From Mytilus trossulus (taxonomy: Eukaryota > Mollusca > Bivalvia > Mytilida > Mytilidae), in contig NC_086377.1 of NCBI RefSeq assembly GCF_036588685.1, positions 73,972,283 to 74,036,282 of the forward strand: a stretch of 64,000 bases of DNA, written 5' to 3'. Below are positions 30,201-45,200 of this stretch, in pieces. Made by a program: the position numbers and the translations under genes. The notes under the pieces are model-generated. The model was not told the origin of the DNA. It saw only the letters and a program-made list of their open reading frames with translations, and searched no databases. The first letter of the stretch is position 1, and every line of letters begins with the position of its first letter.

Positions 30201-33200
30201 CAACATACCTACAATCAATCATAATCTGCCAATATACTTTCCATCAATCATAAACTATCCACATACCGTCCACCAATCATATACTAACAACTTACCTTCC
30301 ACCAATTAAACACTATCAACAGACCTTCAACCAATATTACACTACCAACATATCTTTAACAGATCATACAGTATCTAAAAACCTACCACCAATCAGACAC
30401 TTACAACATGCCTTTCGCCAATCAAATACTGCTAACACACCTTCAAACATAAAACATTAACAACATACCTTCCACCAAGCATGTACTACTACCATACCTT
30501 CCACCATATTTACAAACATATCTTCCACCAATTATACACTACCACATACCTCTCACCAATCATACACCACCAACATACCCTCCACCAACACACACTACAC
30601 CAATCATACACTGCTAACATACCTTTCACCAATCATACACCACCAACATACCTTCCACCAATCATACTCTACCAACAGACCTTCTACCAATCATATGCTG
30701 CCAACATAGCTTCCACCAATCATACTCTACCAACATACCTTCTACCAATCATACACTGCCAACATACTTTCATCATACTCTACTAACACACCTAACACCA
30801 ATCCTACACTACTGACACAATCCTACACTACTGACACAACTACCGTCTCATCATACTCCAGCAATACACCTAACACCAATCATACACTACTGACACAACA
30901 ACCATCTCATCATACTCCACCAACACACCTAACACCAATCCTACATTACTGACACAACAACCATCTCATGATACTCTACCAACACACCCTACATCAATCA
31001 TACACTACAGACACAACTACCATCTAATCACATTCCACCAACACACCCATCACCAATCATACACTATTAACAAAACTACCATTTAATCATACTCCAACAA
31101 CACATCTTACTACCATCTAATCACATTCCACCAACACATCTTACACCAATGATACACTTTTAACAAAACTACCAACTAATCATACTCCAGCAACACACCT
31201 TACACAAATCATACTCTATTTAACAAAACTACCATCTAATCATATTCCACCAACACACCCTACACCAATCAAACACTATTAACAAAACTACCATCTAATC
31301 ATATTCCACCAACACATCTTACACCAATCAAACACTATTAACAAAACTACCATCTAATCATACTCCAGCAACACATATTACTAATTAACAATTTAATCAC
31401 ACTCCACCAACACATCTTACACCAATCATACACTATTAACAAAACTACCATTTAATCCTACTCCAGCAACACACTCATCACCAATCATACACTATTAACA
31501 AAACTACCATCTAATCATACTCCAACAACACACTTTACTACCATCTAATCACATTTCAGCAACAGATCTTACACCAATCATACACTGTTTACAAAACTAC
31601 CATCTAATCACATTCTACCAATACACCCTACACCAATCATACACTATTAACAAAACTACCATCTAATCATACTCCAGCAACACACCTTACACCAATCATA
31701 CATTATTAACAAAACTACCATCTAATCATACTCCAGCAACACATCTTACACCAACCATACATTATTAACAAAACTACCATCTAATCATACTCCAGCAACA
31801 CATCTTACACCAACCATACATTATTAACAAAACTACCATCTAATCATACTCCAGCAACACATCTTACACCAACCATACATTATTAACAAAACTACCATCT
31901 TATCATACTCCAGCAACACATCTTACACCAATCATACAATTTATCAAAACTATCATATAATCATACTCCAGTAACACACCTTACACCAATCATACATTAT
32001 TAACAAAACTACCATCTAATCATACTCCAGCAACACACCTTACACCAATCATACATTATTAACAAAACTACCATCTAATCATACTCCAGCAACACACCTT
32101 ACACCAATCATACATTATTAACAAAACTACCATCTAATCATACTCCAGCAACACACCTTACACCAATCATACATTATTAACAAAACTACCATCTAATCAT
32201 ACTCCAGCAACACATCTTACACCAATCATACACTTTTATCAAAACTACCATCTAATCATACTCCAGCAACACACCTTACACCAATCATACATTATTAACA
32301 AAACTACCATCTAATCATACTCCAGCAACACACCTTACACCAATCATACATTATTAACAAAACTACCATCTAATCATACTCCAGCAACACATCTTACACC
32401 AACCATACATTATTAACAAAACTACCATCTAATCATACTCCAGCAACACATCTTACACCAATCATACACTTTTATCAAAACTACGATCTAATCATACTCC
32501 AGCAACACATCTTACACCAATCATACACTTTTATCAAAACTACCATCTAATCATACTCCAGCAACACATCTTACACCAATCATACACTTTTATCAAAACT
32601 ACGATCTAATCATACTCCAGCAACACATCTTACACCAATCATACACTATTAACAAAACTACCATCTAATCATACTCCAGCAACACACCTTACACCAATCA
32701 TACATTATTAACAAAACTACCATCTAATCATACTCCAGCAACACATCTTACACCAACCATACATTATTAACAAAACTACCATCTAATCATACTCCAGCAA
32801 CACATCTTACACCAATCATACACTTTTATCAAAACTACGATCTAATCATACTCCAGCAACACATCTTACACCAATCATACACTATTAACAAAACTACCAT
32901 CTAATCATACTCCAGCAACACACCTTACACCAATCATACATTATTAACAAAACTACCATCTAATCATACTCCAGCAACACATCTTACACCAACCATACAT
33001 TATTAACAAAACTACCATCTAATCATACTCCAGCAACACATCTTACACCAATCATACACTTTTATCAAAACTACGATCTAATCATACTCCAGCAACACAT
33101 CTTACACCAATCATACACTTTTATCAAAACTACGATCTAATCATACTCCAGCAACACATCTTACACCAATCATACACTTTTATCAAAACTACCATCTAAT

Positions 33201-36200
33201 CATACTCCAGCAACACACCTTACACCAATCATACATTATTAACAAAACTACCATCTAATCATACTCCAGCAACACATCTTACACCAACCATACATTACTA
33301 ACAAAACTACCATCTAATCATACTCCAGCAACACACCTTACACCAATCATACATTACTAACAAAACTACCATCTAATCATACTCCAGCAACACATCTTAC
33401 TACCATCTAATCACATTCCACCAACACATCTTACAGACTTACACCAATCATACACTATTAACAAAACTACCATTTAATCTTACTCCAGCAACACACCTTA
33501 TACCAATCATACACTATTAACAAAACTACCATCTAATCACATTCCACCAACACATCTTACACCAATCATACACTATTTACAAAACTACCATTTAATTATA
33601 CCCCAGCAACATATCTTACACTTCCATCACAACTACCATTTTAACACATTTCACCAACACACCCTATACCAATCATTCAATAATTCATTTAACAGCCAAA
33701 TCTCAAATATTATTCATTGAACCTTTTTATATTGACACTTCATATTTGTTGTTGGTTTAGGTTCCTTGGTTTTTATTTCAAGTATATATAAATAAGACAA
33801 CATTCTGCATTGCATAGGTAAAATTAATGCAACAGCTACCTATTACTTAATGTTTTACAGTTTTTTGAAATAAAAGATATATATGGGTATAATTAATGAA
33901 AGATTATTTGATTGTATTTCAGGGCAAGACTCCTTATGATCTGGTAAAAATAGGAAGCTATGATGATGAAGACAAAAAAAGGAAGAAGGAAGAAGTGATG
34001 GACTTCCTTAAGGTAAATAGTCTTGTCTTACTTTAAAAGATATTTACAGATTATGAGAGACAAAACAGACTTGGTACAAAGAAATTACAATTAAACAGTT
34101 GCCTGTAGTTTTCAATGTCATTGTAGTAATTTTTGTAAGTTGACAGTTCCAAGCTTGTTGCCTAATACATGAATATACATGTTGGCATATGTGAAAGACT
34201 AATGTTTAAAATCTGTGTTCTCATCTGTTGGATGTCTCTTATTTTAAGCTCACCTGGCCCAAAGGGCCAAGTGAGCTTTTCCCATCACTTGGCGTCCGGC
34301 GTCATCCGGCGTCGTTAACTTTTACAAAAACCTTCTCCTCTGAAACTAATGGGGCAAATTTAACCAAACTTGGCCACAATCATCATTGGGGTATCTTGTT
34401 TAAAAATTGTGTCCAGTAACTCGCCAAACCAACCAAGATGGCCGCAATCGCTAAAAATAGAACATAGGGGCAAAATGCAGTTTTTGGCTTATAACTCAAA
34501 AACCAAAGCATTTAGAGCAAATCTGACATGAGGGTAAAATTTTTTATCAGGTTAAGATCTATCTGCGCTGAAATTTTCAATTGAATCGGACAACCCGTTA
34601 GGAGTTATTGCCCTTTATAGTCAATTTTTAACCATTTTTCGTAAATTTTAGTATTCTTTTCCAAAAATCTTCTCCTCTGAAACTACTAAGCCAAATTTAA
34701 CCAAACTTGGCCACAATCATCATTGGGGTATGTTGTTTAAAAATTGTGTCCGGTGACCTGCCAAACCAACCAAGATGGCCGCAATGGCTAAAAATAGAAC
34801 ATAGGGGCAAAATGCAGTTTTTGGCTTATAACTCAAAAACCAAAGCATTTAGAGCAAATCTGACACGGGGGTAATATTTTTTTTAGGTTAAGATCTATCT
34901 GCGCTGAAATTTTCAATTGAATCGGACAACCCGTTGTTGGGTTGCTGCCCCTAAATTGGTAATTTTAAGGAAATCTAACTGTTTTTGGTTGTTATCTTGA
35001 ATATTATTATAGATAGAGATAAACTGTAAGCCGCAATAATGTTCAGCAGAGTAAGATTTACAAATAAGTCAACATGACCAAAATGGTCAGTTGACCCCTT
35101 TAGGAGTTATTGCCCTTTATAGTCAATTTTTAACCATTTTTCGTAAATTTTAGTATTCTTTTACAAAAATCTTCTCCTCTGAAACTACTAAGCCAAATTT
35201 AACCAAACTTGGCCACAATCATCATTGGGGTATGTTGTTTAAAAATTGTGTCCGGTGACCCGCCAAACCAACCAAGATGGCCGAAATGGCTAAAAATAGA
35301 ACATAGGGGCAAAATGCAGTTTTTGGCTTATAACTCAAAAACCAAAGCATTTAGAGCAAATCTGACATGGGGGTAAAATTTTTTATCAGGTTAAGATCTA
35401 TCTGCGCTGAAATTTTCAGATGAATCGGACAACCCGTTGTTGGGTTGCTGCCCCTAAATTGGTAATTTTAAGGAAATTTAACTGTTATTGGTTGTTATCT
35501 TGAATATTATTATAGATAGAGATAAACTGTAAACCGCAATAATGTTCAGCAGAGTATGATTTACAAATAAGTCAACATGACCAAAATGGTCAGTTGACCC
35601 CTTTAGGAGTTATTGCCCTTTATAGTCAATTTTTAACCATTTTTCTAAAATTTTAGTATTCTTTTACAAAAATCTTCTCCTCTGAAACTACTAGGCCAAA
35701 TTTAACCAAACTTGGCCACAATCATCATTGGGGTATCTAGTTTAAAAATTGTGTCCCAAACCAACCAAGATGGCCGCAATGGCTAAAAATAGAACAATGG
35801 GGTAAAATGCCTTTTTTCGGCTTATTACTAATAAAACCAAAGCATTCAGAGCAAATCTGACATGGGTTAAATTGTTTATCAGGTCAAGATCTATCTGCCC
35901 TGAAATTTTCAGATGAATCGGACAACCCGTTGTTTGGTTGCTGCCCCTAAATTGATAATTTTAAGGAAATTTTACTGTTTTTGGTTTTTATCTTGAATAT
36001 TATTATAGATAGAGATAAACTGTAAACAGCAATAATGTTCAGCAGAGTAAGATTTACAAATAAGTCAACATGACCGAAATGATCAGTTGACCCCTTTAGG
36101 AGTTATTACCCTTTATAGTATATTTTTAACCATTTTTCGTAAATCTTAGTAATCTTTTACAAAAATCTTCTCCTCTGAAACTACTGGGCCAAATTAATCC

Positions 36201-39200
36201 AAACTTTACCACAATCATCATTTGGGTATCTAGTTTTAAAAATGTGTGGTGTGACCCTGCCAAACCAAGATGGCCGCCATGGCTGAAAATAGAACATAGG
36301 GGTAAAATGTAGATTTTGGCTTATTACTCTAAAACCAAAGCATTTAGAGCAAATCTGACATGTGGTAAAATAATCTATTAGGTCAAGATCTATCTGCCCT
36401 GAAATTTTCAGACAAAACAGACAACCTGTTGTTGGGTTGCTGCCCAAGAATTAGTAATTTTAAGGACATTTTGCAGTTTTTAACCGGATTTTTGTGACAA
36501 AAATGTCGGTTATTGATTTGGGGATGTACAGTGGGCGGGCGGGTGGGCGGATAATCGGATGGGAGGGCAGGCGGTAATCAAATGTTGTCCGTGCATTAAC
36601 TCATGAACCGTATAACAGTCAGAGCTCAGACATAAACAAGTATATTTCTGTTTTTGACTTAAGGAAGTCTAAACATGTATTTATTGTTAAAATGTGTTTT
36701 CAATTTTAGACTTATCTAAGTCAGAAAATGACAGACTTGCTTAGGTCTATTTATGTTGATGAAAAAACTTAATTTTACTTAGTGGCCAAAGAACACCACC
36801 TATGACAGCAAAAACCTGTCTGAGAGTTCACAAGGACTTTAGCTATCTATATTTAATTATCTAATTGAACATCCTTACTAAACATAGATGTTTTACCTCA
36901 TATTGTGTGGTTCCAGGCGGTTGCATTGTAAGGTTAATTAACATTATCTCCGATTTTTTAGACTCTCATTCATATTTTTCTTTAGAAGACAAAGCACTGT
37001 CTTTCAATGTTGTCATTATTTGATTTAGATGCATGACCTTTTTATAAATATGCGTGGGTCTTGAAGTTAACCAATTTTGGTAACTTATCGAGCTTACTGG
37101 GCCAAGTTTATTATAGATAGAGATAATTGTAGCAAGAAGAATGTCCAGTAAAGTTAGATCTACAAACACATCATGATCACCAAAACACAATTTTGTCATG
37201 AATTTATCTGTGTCCATTGTGTAATATGCACATAGACCAAAGTGAGCGACACAAGCTCTCGAGAGCCTCTAGTTTTATACACCAGTCAAAATGTTGATGG
37301 GACATATTATGGTATACAAATGTCCGGTGTCTGTCTGTCTGTCCGGCATAAACATGTCGCACCATAACTTGAGAACGCCTTATTTAAATTTCATGAAACT
37401 TAATATAGTTGTTTCTTATGATGGTCAAATGATTTGTATACTTTTTGGTAAAAATAAGATTTAAACTGTATGAGTTACGGCACGTTGTAACTAAAACAGT
37501 GGTGTTATTCTTTTTCACATTTCGCACCGTATCTCAAAAACGATTCTTGATTATTGCTTGATTATTGCCTAAAACTTTACACACTTCTAAGTGACATTAT
37601 AATCTGTTTATCACTTTTTGGTGATGATTAAAAATTTCATTTTTGAGTTATTGAGTATTTTGGTTTTTTTACATGTTGCGCCGTATCTCAAAAATAATTT
37701 ATGATTATTGCTTAAAACTTTACACACCTCTTTCTTATATATATCTAAAGATCTGTATACTTTTTGGTGATGACTCAAATGACTCAAAATTTTATTTTGA
37801 GTTATTGAGTATTTTGTAAAAAGGATCTGTTGTAAATAGACTATTTCCATATTACTGACTTTTGACTCCGGATATATGTTCCATTTTTGTCTCGCCTGTG
37901 ACGAAAGTCACAGAGTGAGACATAGGTATTACTATCTGGCGGCGGCGTTTACTATTTGTATAAAACTTTTTATTTCAGAAGGTAGAAGACCTGGATGCTT
38001 CATACTTTGTATACAGATACCTTATGTTAGGAAGTTTCCGTCTGTCATATGTCCGTTGCTTTGAAAAAAAATGGATTTTTTATTATGTGAATTTCTCACT
38101 TATGAGAAAAAGGATAACTATATTTGGTATATGGGTTCCTTGCAATGTCTACATGTCCGTCAGATAGGGTTCACCTGACCTCCACCTCATTTCATGGATC
38201 AGTGATCAAGATTAAAGTTATGTGATAAGGTCCGTTTCTCGGATACTCTAAGCAGTAGGTCAACTATGTATGGTGTATAGAATTATTGTAAGGGGTACAT
38301 ATCAGTCTGGCAGATTTCATCTGACCTTGACCTCATTTTCACAGTTCATTGGTCAATGTTAAGTTTTTGTGTTTTGGTCTGTTTTTCTAATACTATAAAC
38401 AATAGGTCAACAATATTTGGTGTATGGATTAATGATTGTAAGGTGTACATGTCTGACTGGCAGGTGTCATTTGTCCTTGACCTCATTTTCATGGTTCATT
38501 GGTCAATGTTAAGTTTTCATGGTTTGGTCTGTTTTTCTAATACCATAAGCAATAAATCAACTATATCTGGTGTATGGAATGATTGCAAGGTCTACATGTC
38601 TGTCTGGCAGGTGTCATTACTTGACCTCATTTTCATGGTTTATTGATCAATGTTAAGTTTTCATGTTTGGTCTTTTTCTTGTATACTATAAGCAATAGGT
38701 CAACTATGTTTGGTGTATGGAATGATTGTAAGGTGTATATGTCTGTCTGGCAGGGTTCATCTGACCTTGACCTCATTTTCATGGTTCGTTGGTCAGTGTT
38801 TAGTTTTCCTGTTTAAGTCTGCTTCTTAGATACTATAAGCAATAAGGTCAACTTTATTTGATGCATGGAATGATTGTAAGGTGTACATGTCTGTCTGACT
38901 TGGTTTATATGACCTTGACCTCATTTTCATGGATCATTAATAATTTTAAGTTTATGTGATACTTGTAGTGAAACTTTATCTTTAGGACTATCAACATAAA
39001 ACCAATCATGGTTAGTAAAGCAGGCGAGACATTTCAGCGGGTATATTTTTGTGTTTTGTCATAAATGATAGAAAAGTAGGATAGATAAAGATACACTTTA
39101 AATCACAAAATGATCATCAAGTCAAGATCTACTAACAATTCAAATTTTGCCGATATATTTAAGTAGACTGACTCTTTATGGGAGGGATTGCCCTTAAATG

Positions 39201-42200
39201 AGGATTTTGTTTATCCTCTTTTGTGTTTTGAGCAAAAACTAAAGAAGTTAGAGAGAAACTAAACAGGCTAAATGATAAGCAATACAAGATCATCTAAACT
39301 GATTTTTGTCGTGAATTCTATTCTTGTCTACAATGTTGAATATGCACATAGACCAAGGTGAGCGACACAGGCTCTTTAGAGACTCTAGTTAAAAGTTATC
39401 TAGTAAATAAAATCTAGTTAATCCTGCAGCCATATTAATTTTTATGCAAGGAGAAGTATTTCGATATATATTGAAATTCTCAAAACAGAAAGAGTTGTTC
39501 AACATGTTCAACAAGAAAAAAAGATATATATATATATCTGTCATTTGTGGATAGATGTCTTATTGGCAGTCTTACCCCAGATGTCTATAGTTTTATACCA
39601 TATTCATTATACATGTATTAGAATATTCTTTTTAGTATATTAGTAATACTTTATAAAACAAATTTTCTTAATAATAAAATAAAAATGTCTCCTGTCTTAC
39701 ACACTTGATAATATATAAATTGATGCATAAATATATTGTCTAAATTTTTTCTTCACTGTAAAAAGTTAAGAAGACACTTTAAATATCACTATTTTGAACT
39801 AAATGTGCATACACACTTATTCAAAATGGTGGAAATTCTAATCCAATGTACTTACCAAAATAGGTTTCCATAAATATTTGTTAAAACATCAATCTTCCTA
39901 AATCCAAAAGTCATGCCATCAGAAGAGGATACACTGCACTATTCAATGTCTATATAGTTGTTAGTAAACATCCATTGTAAAATTCTTATTTTATTCATGA
40001 TAGCTAGAAGACATCTTTGCTTGCCATGTGCATGCTCAAGCCCAGTTCAAATTTTAACTTTGTTTGAGGTTTTTTAGGGTTTTAACATTTGCCCCTATTA
40101 ATAACTATTAATTACCAAATCTTGAATATTTGATATATCTTATAATAAAAAAATACTTTTTTTTTTTTTTATTATTATGTTATGAGTTATAGTTAAGTAA
40201 ATACCTGTAGAAAAATGTATAAAAACATGTGCTTCCCTTAATTTTGCCTCAAACTCTGTGTACATTTACAATGACATTTCCTGTCTTCTTGTACTTTACT
40301 TTGGGGTTCGTGTTGTTTATTCTTTAGTTTTCTATGTTGTGTCATGTGTACTATTGTTTTTCTGTTTGTCTTTTTCATTTTTAGCCATGGCGTTGTCAGT
40401 TTGTTTTAGATTTACGAGTTTGACTGTCCCTTTGGTGTCTTTCGTCCCTCTTTTACACATGTACAGAGAGATAAATTGAAAACAGATGGGGCACATAACA
40501 TTTATATCACCAGCTCATATTTATAATTGCTCAACTTTTGCTCAACTACATGAAAAGTTAAACCAAAGATCAATTGCTCAACTCTTCCTCAACTCAATGG
40601 CCAGGTTCAGTTGAGGGCCAGTTGAGCGACATCTATCAAACATACGGTGCTTGGCAAGGTTTGAGTTGAGCTATAAAATTGAGAATGGAAATGGGGAATG
40701 TGTCAAAGAGACAACAACCCAACCATAGAGCAGACAACAGCAGAAGGTCACCAACAGGTCTTCAATGCAACGAGAAATTCACGCACCCGGAGGCGTCCTT
40801 CAGCTGGCCCCTAAACAAATATATACTAGTTCAGTGATAATGAACACCATACTAAACTCCAAATTGTACACAAGAAACTAAAAGTTAAAATAATACAAGA
40901 CTAACAAAGGCCAGAGGCTCCTGACTCTGGACAGGCGCAAAAATGAGGCGGGGTTAAACATGTTTGTGAGATCTCAACCCTCCCCCTATACCTCTAGCCA
41001 ATGCAGAAAGGTAAACGCATAACAATACGCATTAAAATTCAGGTCAAGAGAAGTTTGAGTCTGATGTCAGAAGATGTAACCAAAGAAAGCTGCTCAACAC
41101 CTAGCCCTCAACTATTTTGCTTAAAACAGCTAGCCCTCAACTGTCCTCCACATAGCCCTCAACTAGCCCTCAACTTTTTTTTTCTGTAGGGGTATTAAAC
41201 TATTTGACAAGTTTTCACATAGGGCATGATAGTTTATAGCATATTTTTCTTTTGTAGACTGTCATGTCAAAGACATCCCCAGAAGTAACTCCTGACACCC
41301 ATTTACAGGAACCTGCAGCACCAGTAGTTGAAGGTAATTATCTAATGTAAATTATTCAGATACCGACTGAAATGATTTATAATTACTTGTTTCTAATAAA
41401 CGTATATGTGTTGTCCCAAGTACATCCATACTTTTCTGAGAGTATTGCCACAGTGGGATATAGCTGATCTGCTTAAGACAAGTACATGGATGTTTTTTTG
41501 TAGAGGGTCATGATGTTTCTTGTTTGTGCATCTCTCCCAGTTATTTGAAATAAACATGTAGTTTGTGATCACATCAACTTGAAACTTAGTTAATATATAT
41601 AACTCAAGCAATTGAATATTTGATAAAAATTACGAATGGAAACGGGGAATGCTTCAAAGAAACTTTAACCAGATCAAAAAGCATAAAACAGCCCAAGGCC
41701 TCCCATTGGTCTCTAACACAGCGAGAAAATCCCACACCTAGAGGCTGCTTCAGCTGGCCCCTAAAGTTTAATGTATACAAGCATGTTTGCGCCTGTCCCA
41801 AGTCAGGAGCCTCTGGCCTTCGTTAGTATTGTATTATTTTAATTTTAGTTTCTTGTGTACAATTTGGAAATTAGTATGGCGTTCATTAGTTCATTATCAC
41901 TGAACTAGTATATATTTGTTAAGGAGCCAGCTGAAAGACGCCTCCGGGTGTGGGAATTTCTCGCTACATTGAAGACCTATTGGTGACCTTCTGCTGTTGT
42001 TTTTTCTATGGTGGTTGTTGTCTCTTTGACACATTCCCCATTTCCATTCTCAATTTTAAGTTCAGTGAAGATGGATGTCTCATTAAAATAAACTATTAGT
42101 ATTTACAAAGTGTGGTCACACACACACTGGAATAATAAAATAAATTAAATAAATGGACAGGATATCACGCAATTACATATTGAAGGGTTTCTTTGCAAGT

Positions 42201-45200
42201 ACAAACTGATGGACGCCACTGGTGGATCAATAATTGTTCTCATGGACGTTTGTTGAGATTTGTGCTCTATCTGCAATTTTATGTCTAATTTTTTTAAGGG
42301 ACTTGTGTCTGTCTTTTCATGTTGGCTCTAATGCTAATAAGGGGAAGTTGAAATGCTGAAAACCAGCCATTGGCTCAACTGGATTAATAAATAAGTAGTT
42401 TTTGGCATATTAATACATTGACACATAGACGGATAGACACATTGACCAGTTGACCTATTAAAAAATTGACATATTAAATAATTGACATATTAAAACATTG
42501 ACAGATCATCATCTCAAAATTGAGGTATCAAAAGAGGATCAAATTCAAACATTGACACAAAGACATATGGACACATTGACCAGGCAGGGGTTAAAAAATC
42601 CACTAGCCCGACGCCCGGGACTACAGCATTTAGGCCTCGGGCAACCAAATTTGTGACCCAATATGCCCGACGGACTAGTGACAAAAAATTCTTGGCGTTT
42701 CTGAAATAGACATCACTTTTCTATCTTGGTCAATATTCAGATTCGTCATCGGGGATTCCCAGAATTTCAACTTATTTTGTACATTCACAAGTTTTAAAAT
42801 AGAACAAATAACTCTGAATGGATCCCGAACTTTCAATATCGATGTATCAGTACATCAGTACAGGCTTTATATGCAACCTGATTGCACCTCCTTCTGAATA
42901 ATTTATTGCAATATAAATGTGAATCCTTTTTGACAGCAGAAACCTGACTTTTGTCAGATATAACTTTTGAAACATGTGCACGTGTTATGGACGCCATTTT
43001 GGTATTGTTTACATACTGTAAAGAAGCCTCCAGAACCATGATCTAAATATTAACAGTCCCGGAAAACTTAAATGAAGGCAACAGTAGTATACCGCTGTTC
43101 AAAACTCATAAATTCATTGGACAAAAAACTAAATCGGGGTAACAAACTAAACTAAAACCGAGGGAAACGCATTAAATATAAGAGAACAACTACACAACAC
43201 TAAAATGTAACACACACAGGAACGTACCAAGCATCAGACAAAATCCCACAAGAATAACAAATATAACATCAAAACCAAATACATGCATTTGGGATAGACA
43301 AGTACCGTGACAATGTGAATTTACACTCAAAAATAAGAGAAAACAAACGACGCAACGTTAAAATGTAACACACACAGAAAACGAACAATAATAATAATAT
43401 AACAATGGCCATCTTTCTGACTTGGTACAGGATATTTTTAAAGAAAAAAATGGTGGGTTGAACCTGGTTTTGTGGCATGCCAAACCGTATCTGGTAAAAA
43501 CCCTCCAATTAATTCAATCATTAATTAATTGAATATATCTGCTAACGCCAGTAATTGGAAAGTTTTTGTCAAGTTTTGGGTATCCAATTTGCACACATGT
43601 ACTGTACAATGGATAAAAATTGTTAACTTTATATAATTCATTGTTATTGCAGCAAACTCTGAATTTGTGAAGCATACTAGGGCTAGCAGGTCAGTTTTGC
43701 TGGGCTAGTAGTTCTTCAAACAGGGCTAGTAAAATCATGCTACCAATTAACCGTGGGCTAGTGAGCTAATACAAAATTTCTTAACCCCTGACCAGTTGAC
43801 AAATTAACACATTGACATATTTATACATTGACAGTTCTCAAGCTTTTTACACATCAACGCCTTGAGAGATCTACACATTGACATATTGACACATTGACAG
43901 ATCAACACTTAAACAGATTCATATACTGACACATTGATGTATCCACACTTAGACAGATCAACACAATAACAGACTCATATATGCATCGACACATCAGGCC
44001 TCTACCATGTCTACAATAACTTTTTTTCAACTTGTCCAGTAGGACAAGTACATACCAAAACTTACTTGTCCGAATGAAATTGTTACTTGTCCAATTTTTT
44101 TTTTAACTCAAAATAACCTTTTTACATTTTAAGTTTTAAGGAACAAAACGAATTTAAATAATAGAATTGAATTTGATGAATTTCTTTTGAAATACTTCTC
44201 AAAAATATGAGTCAAGTACAACTGAATCTAGTCATGTCACAGGACTTAGGTTCTAGTTTTCACCAATGCCAGTCTCATCAGAATCTATTCAAATGCAATC
44301 AATAAAAAGAAGATGAGGTCTGATTGCCAATTAGAAAACTCATATGGTATTTATTAAAAAGAACATAATAAGGTAAGAAAATGAGATACTGATTTGTCTT
44401 GGTCCCAAATTGTCTCCTGTCTTGCCAAACTGTCTATCAATCATGTCTACTAAATATGTGTCCTACGGTGCCAGACTGTCTTAAACTTCGAGCTAAACCT
44501 GTCCAGGTGACGAACTGTACTATAAAGTTACCTAATCTATAAAGCGCAGCATTGATTCGGATCAGTAAGACTAGTTTCCGAGAATAGTATACTTTTGACC
44601 TGTTAAAAAGTACCTGACAAAGAACCAGTTTAAATTATCGATTGCAAGTCGAAGAAAAAGGTTTTGCATTTGAATAGACAGAATACAGAAACCACCTGAC
44701 AGAAACATGTCAAATTAATATTTGTTTTGTTTGTTTGTTGTTTATAATTATACTCTGTTCAATAAAGTTGGATGAAGTTTATTTTCTGCAGAATAATTGT
44801 ACTTGTCCCAACGGACAAGCTTGATACAGCTTTTACTTGTCCGACCTTTTTTCCCTCTGGTACCGGACAATTGGACAAGCGTTATTTTCGAGGTCTGCAC
44901 ATTGCTATATTGACACAATGTCAGATTAACACTTTTACAGATTCATACATCTGCACATTGACATATCGACAAACTGACAGAACAACACGAAACAGACTCA
45001 TCAATTGGCATATTGCTACACTGACAAATCAACACATAAACATATTCATACATCAACACATTGTCATATTGATACACTGACAAATCAACACTTAAACAGA
45101 TTCATACATCAACACATTACCATATTGACACACTGACAGATTAGAAAAAATAACATTGTTATATTGAAACACTGACAGATCAACACATCAACTGACTCAT

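Noticed and set aside
27698..30786. Frames of about 80-140 codons rich in His, Thr and Pro
   Set aside because: They are translations of the 29-bp minisatellite.
44772..45080. A 102-residue frame next to transposon 2
   Set aside because: It starts in the element's right end and runs into the minisatellite; repeat echo, no domain.
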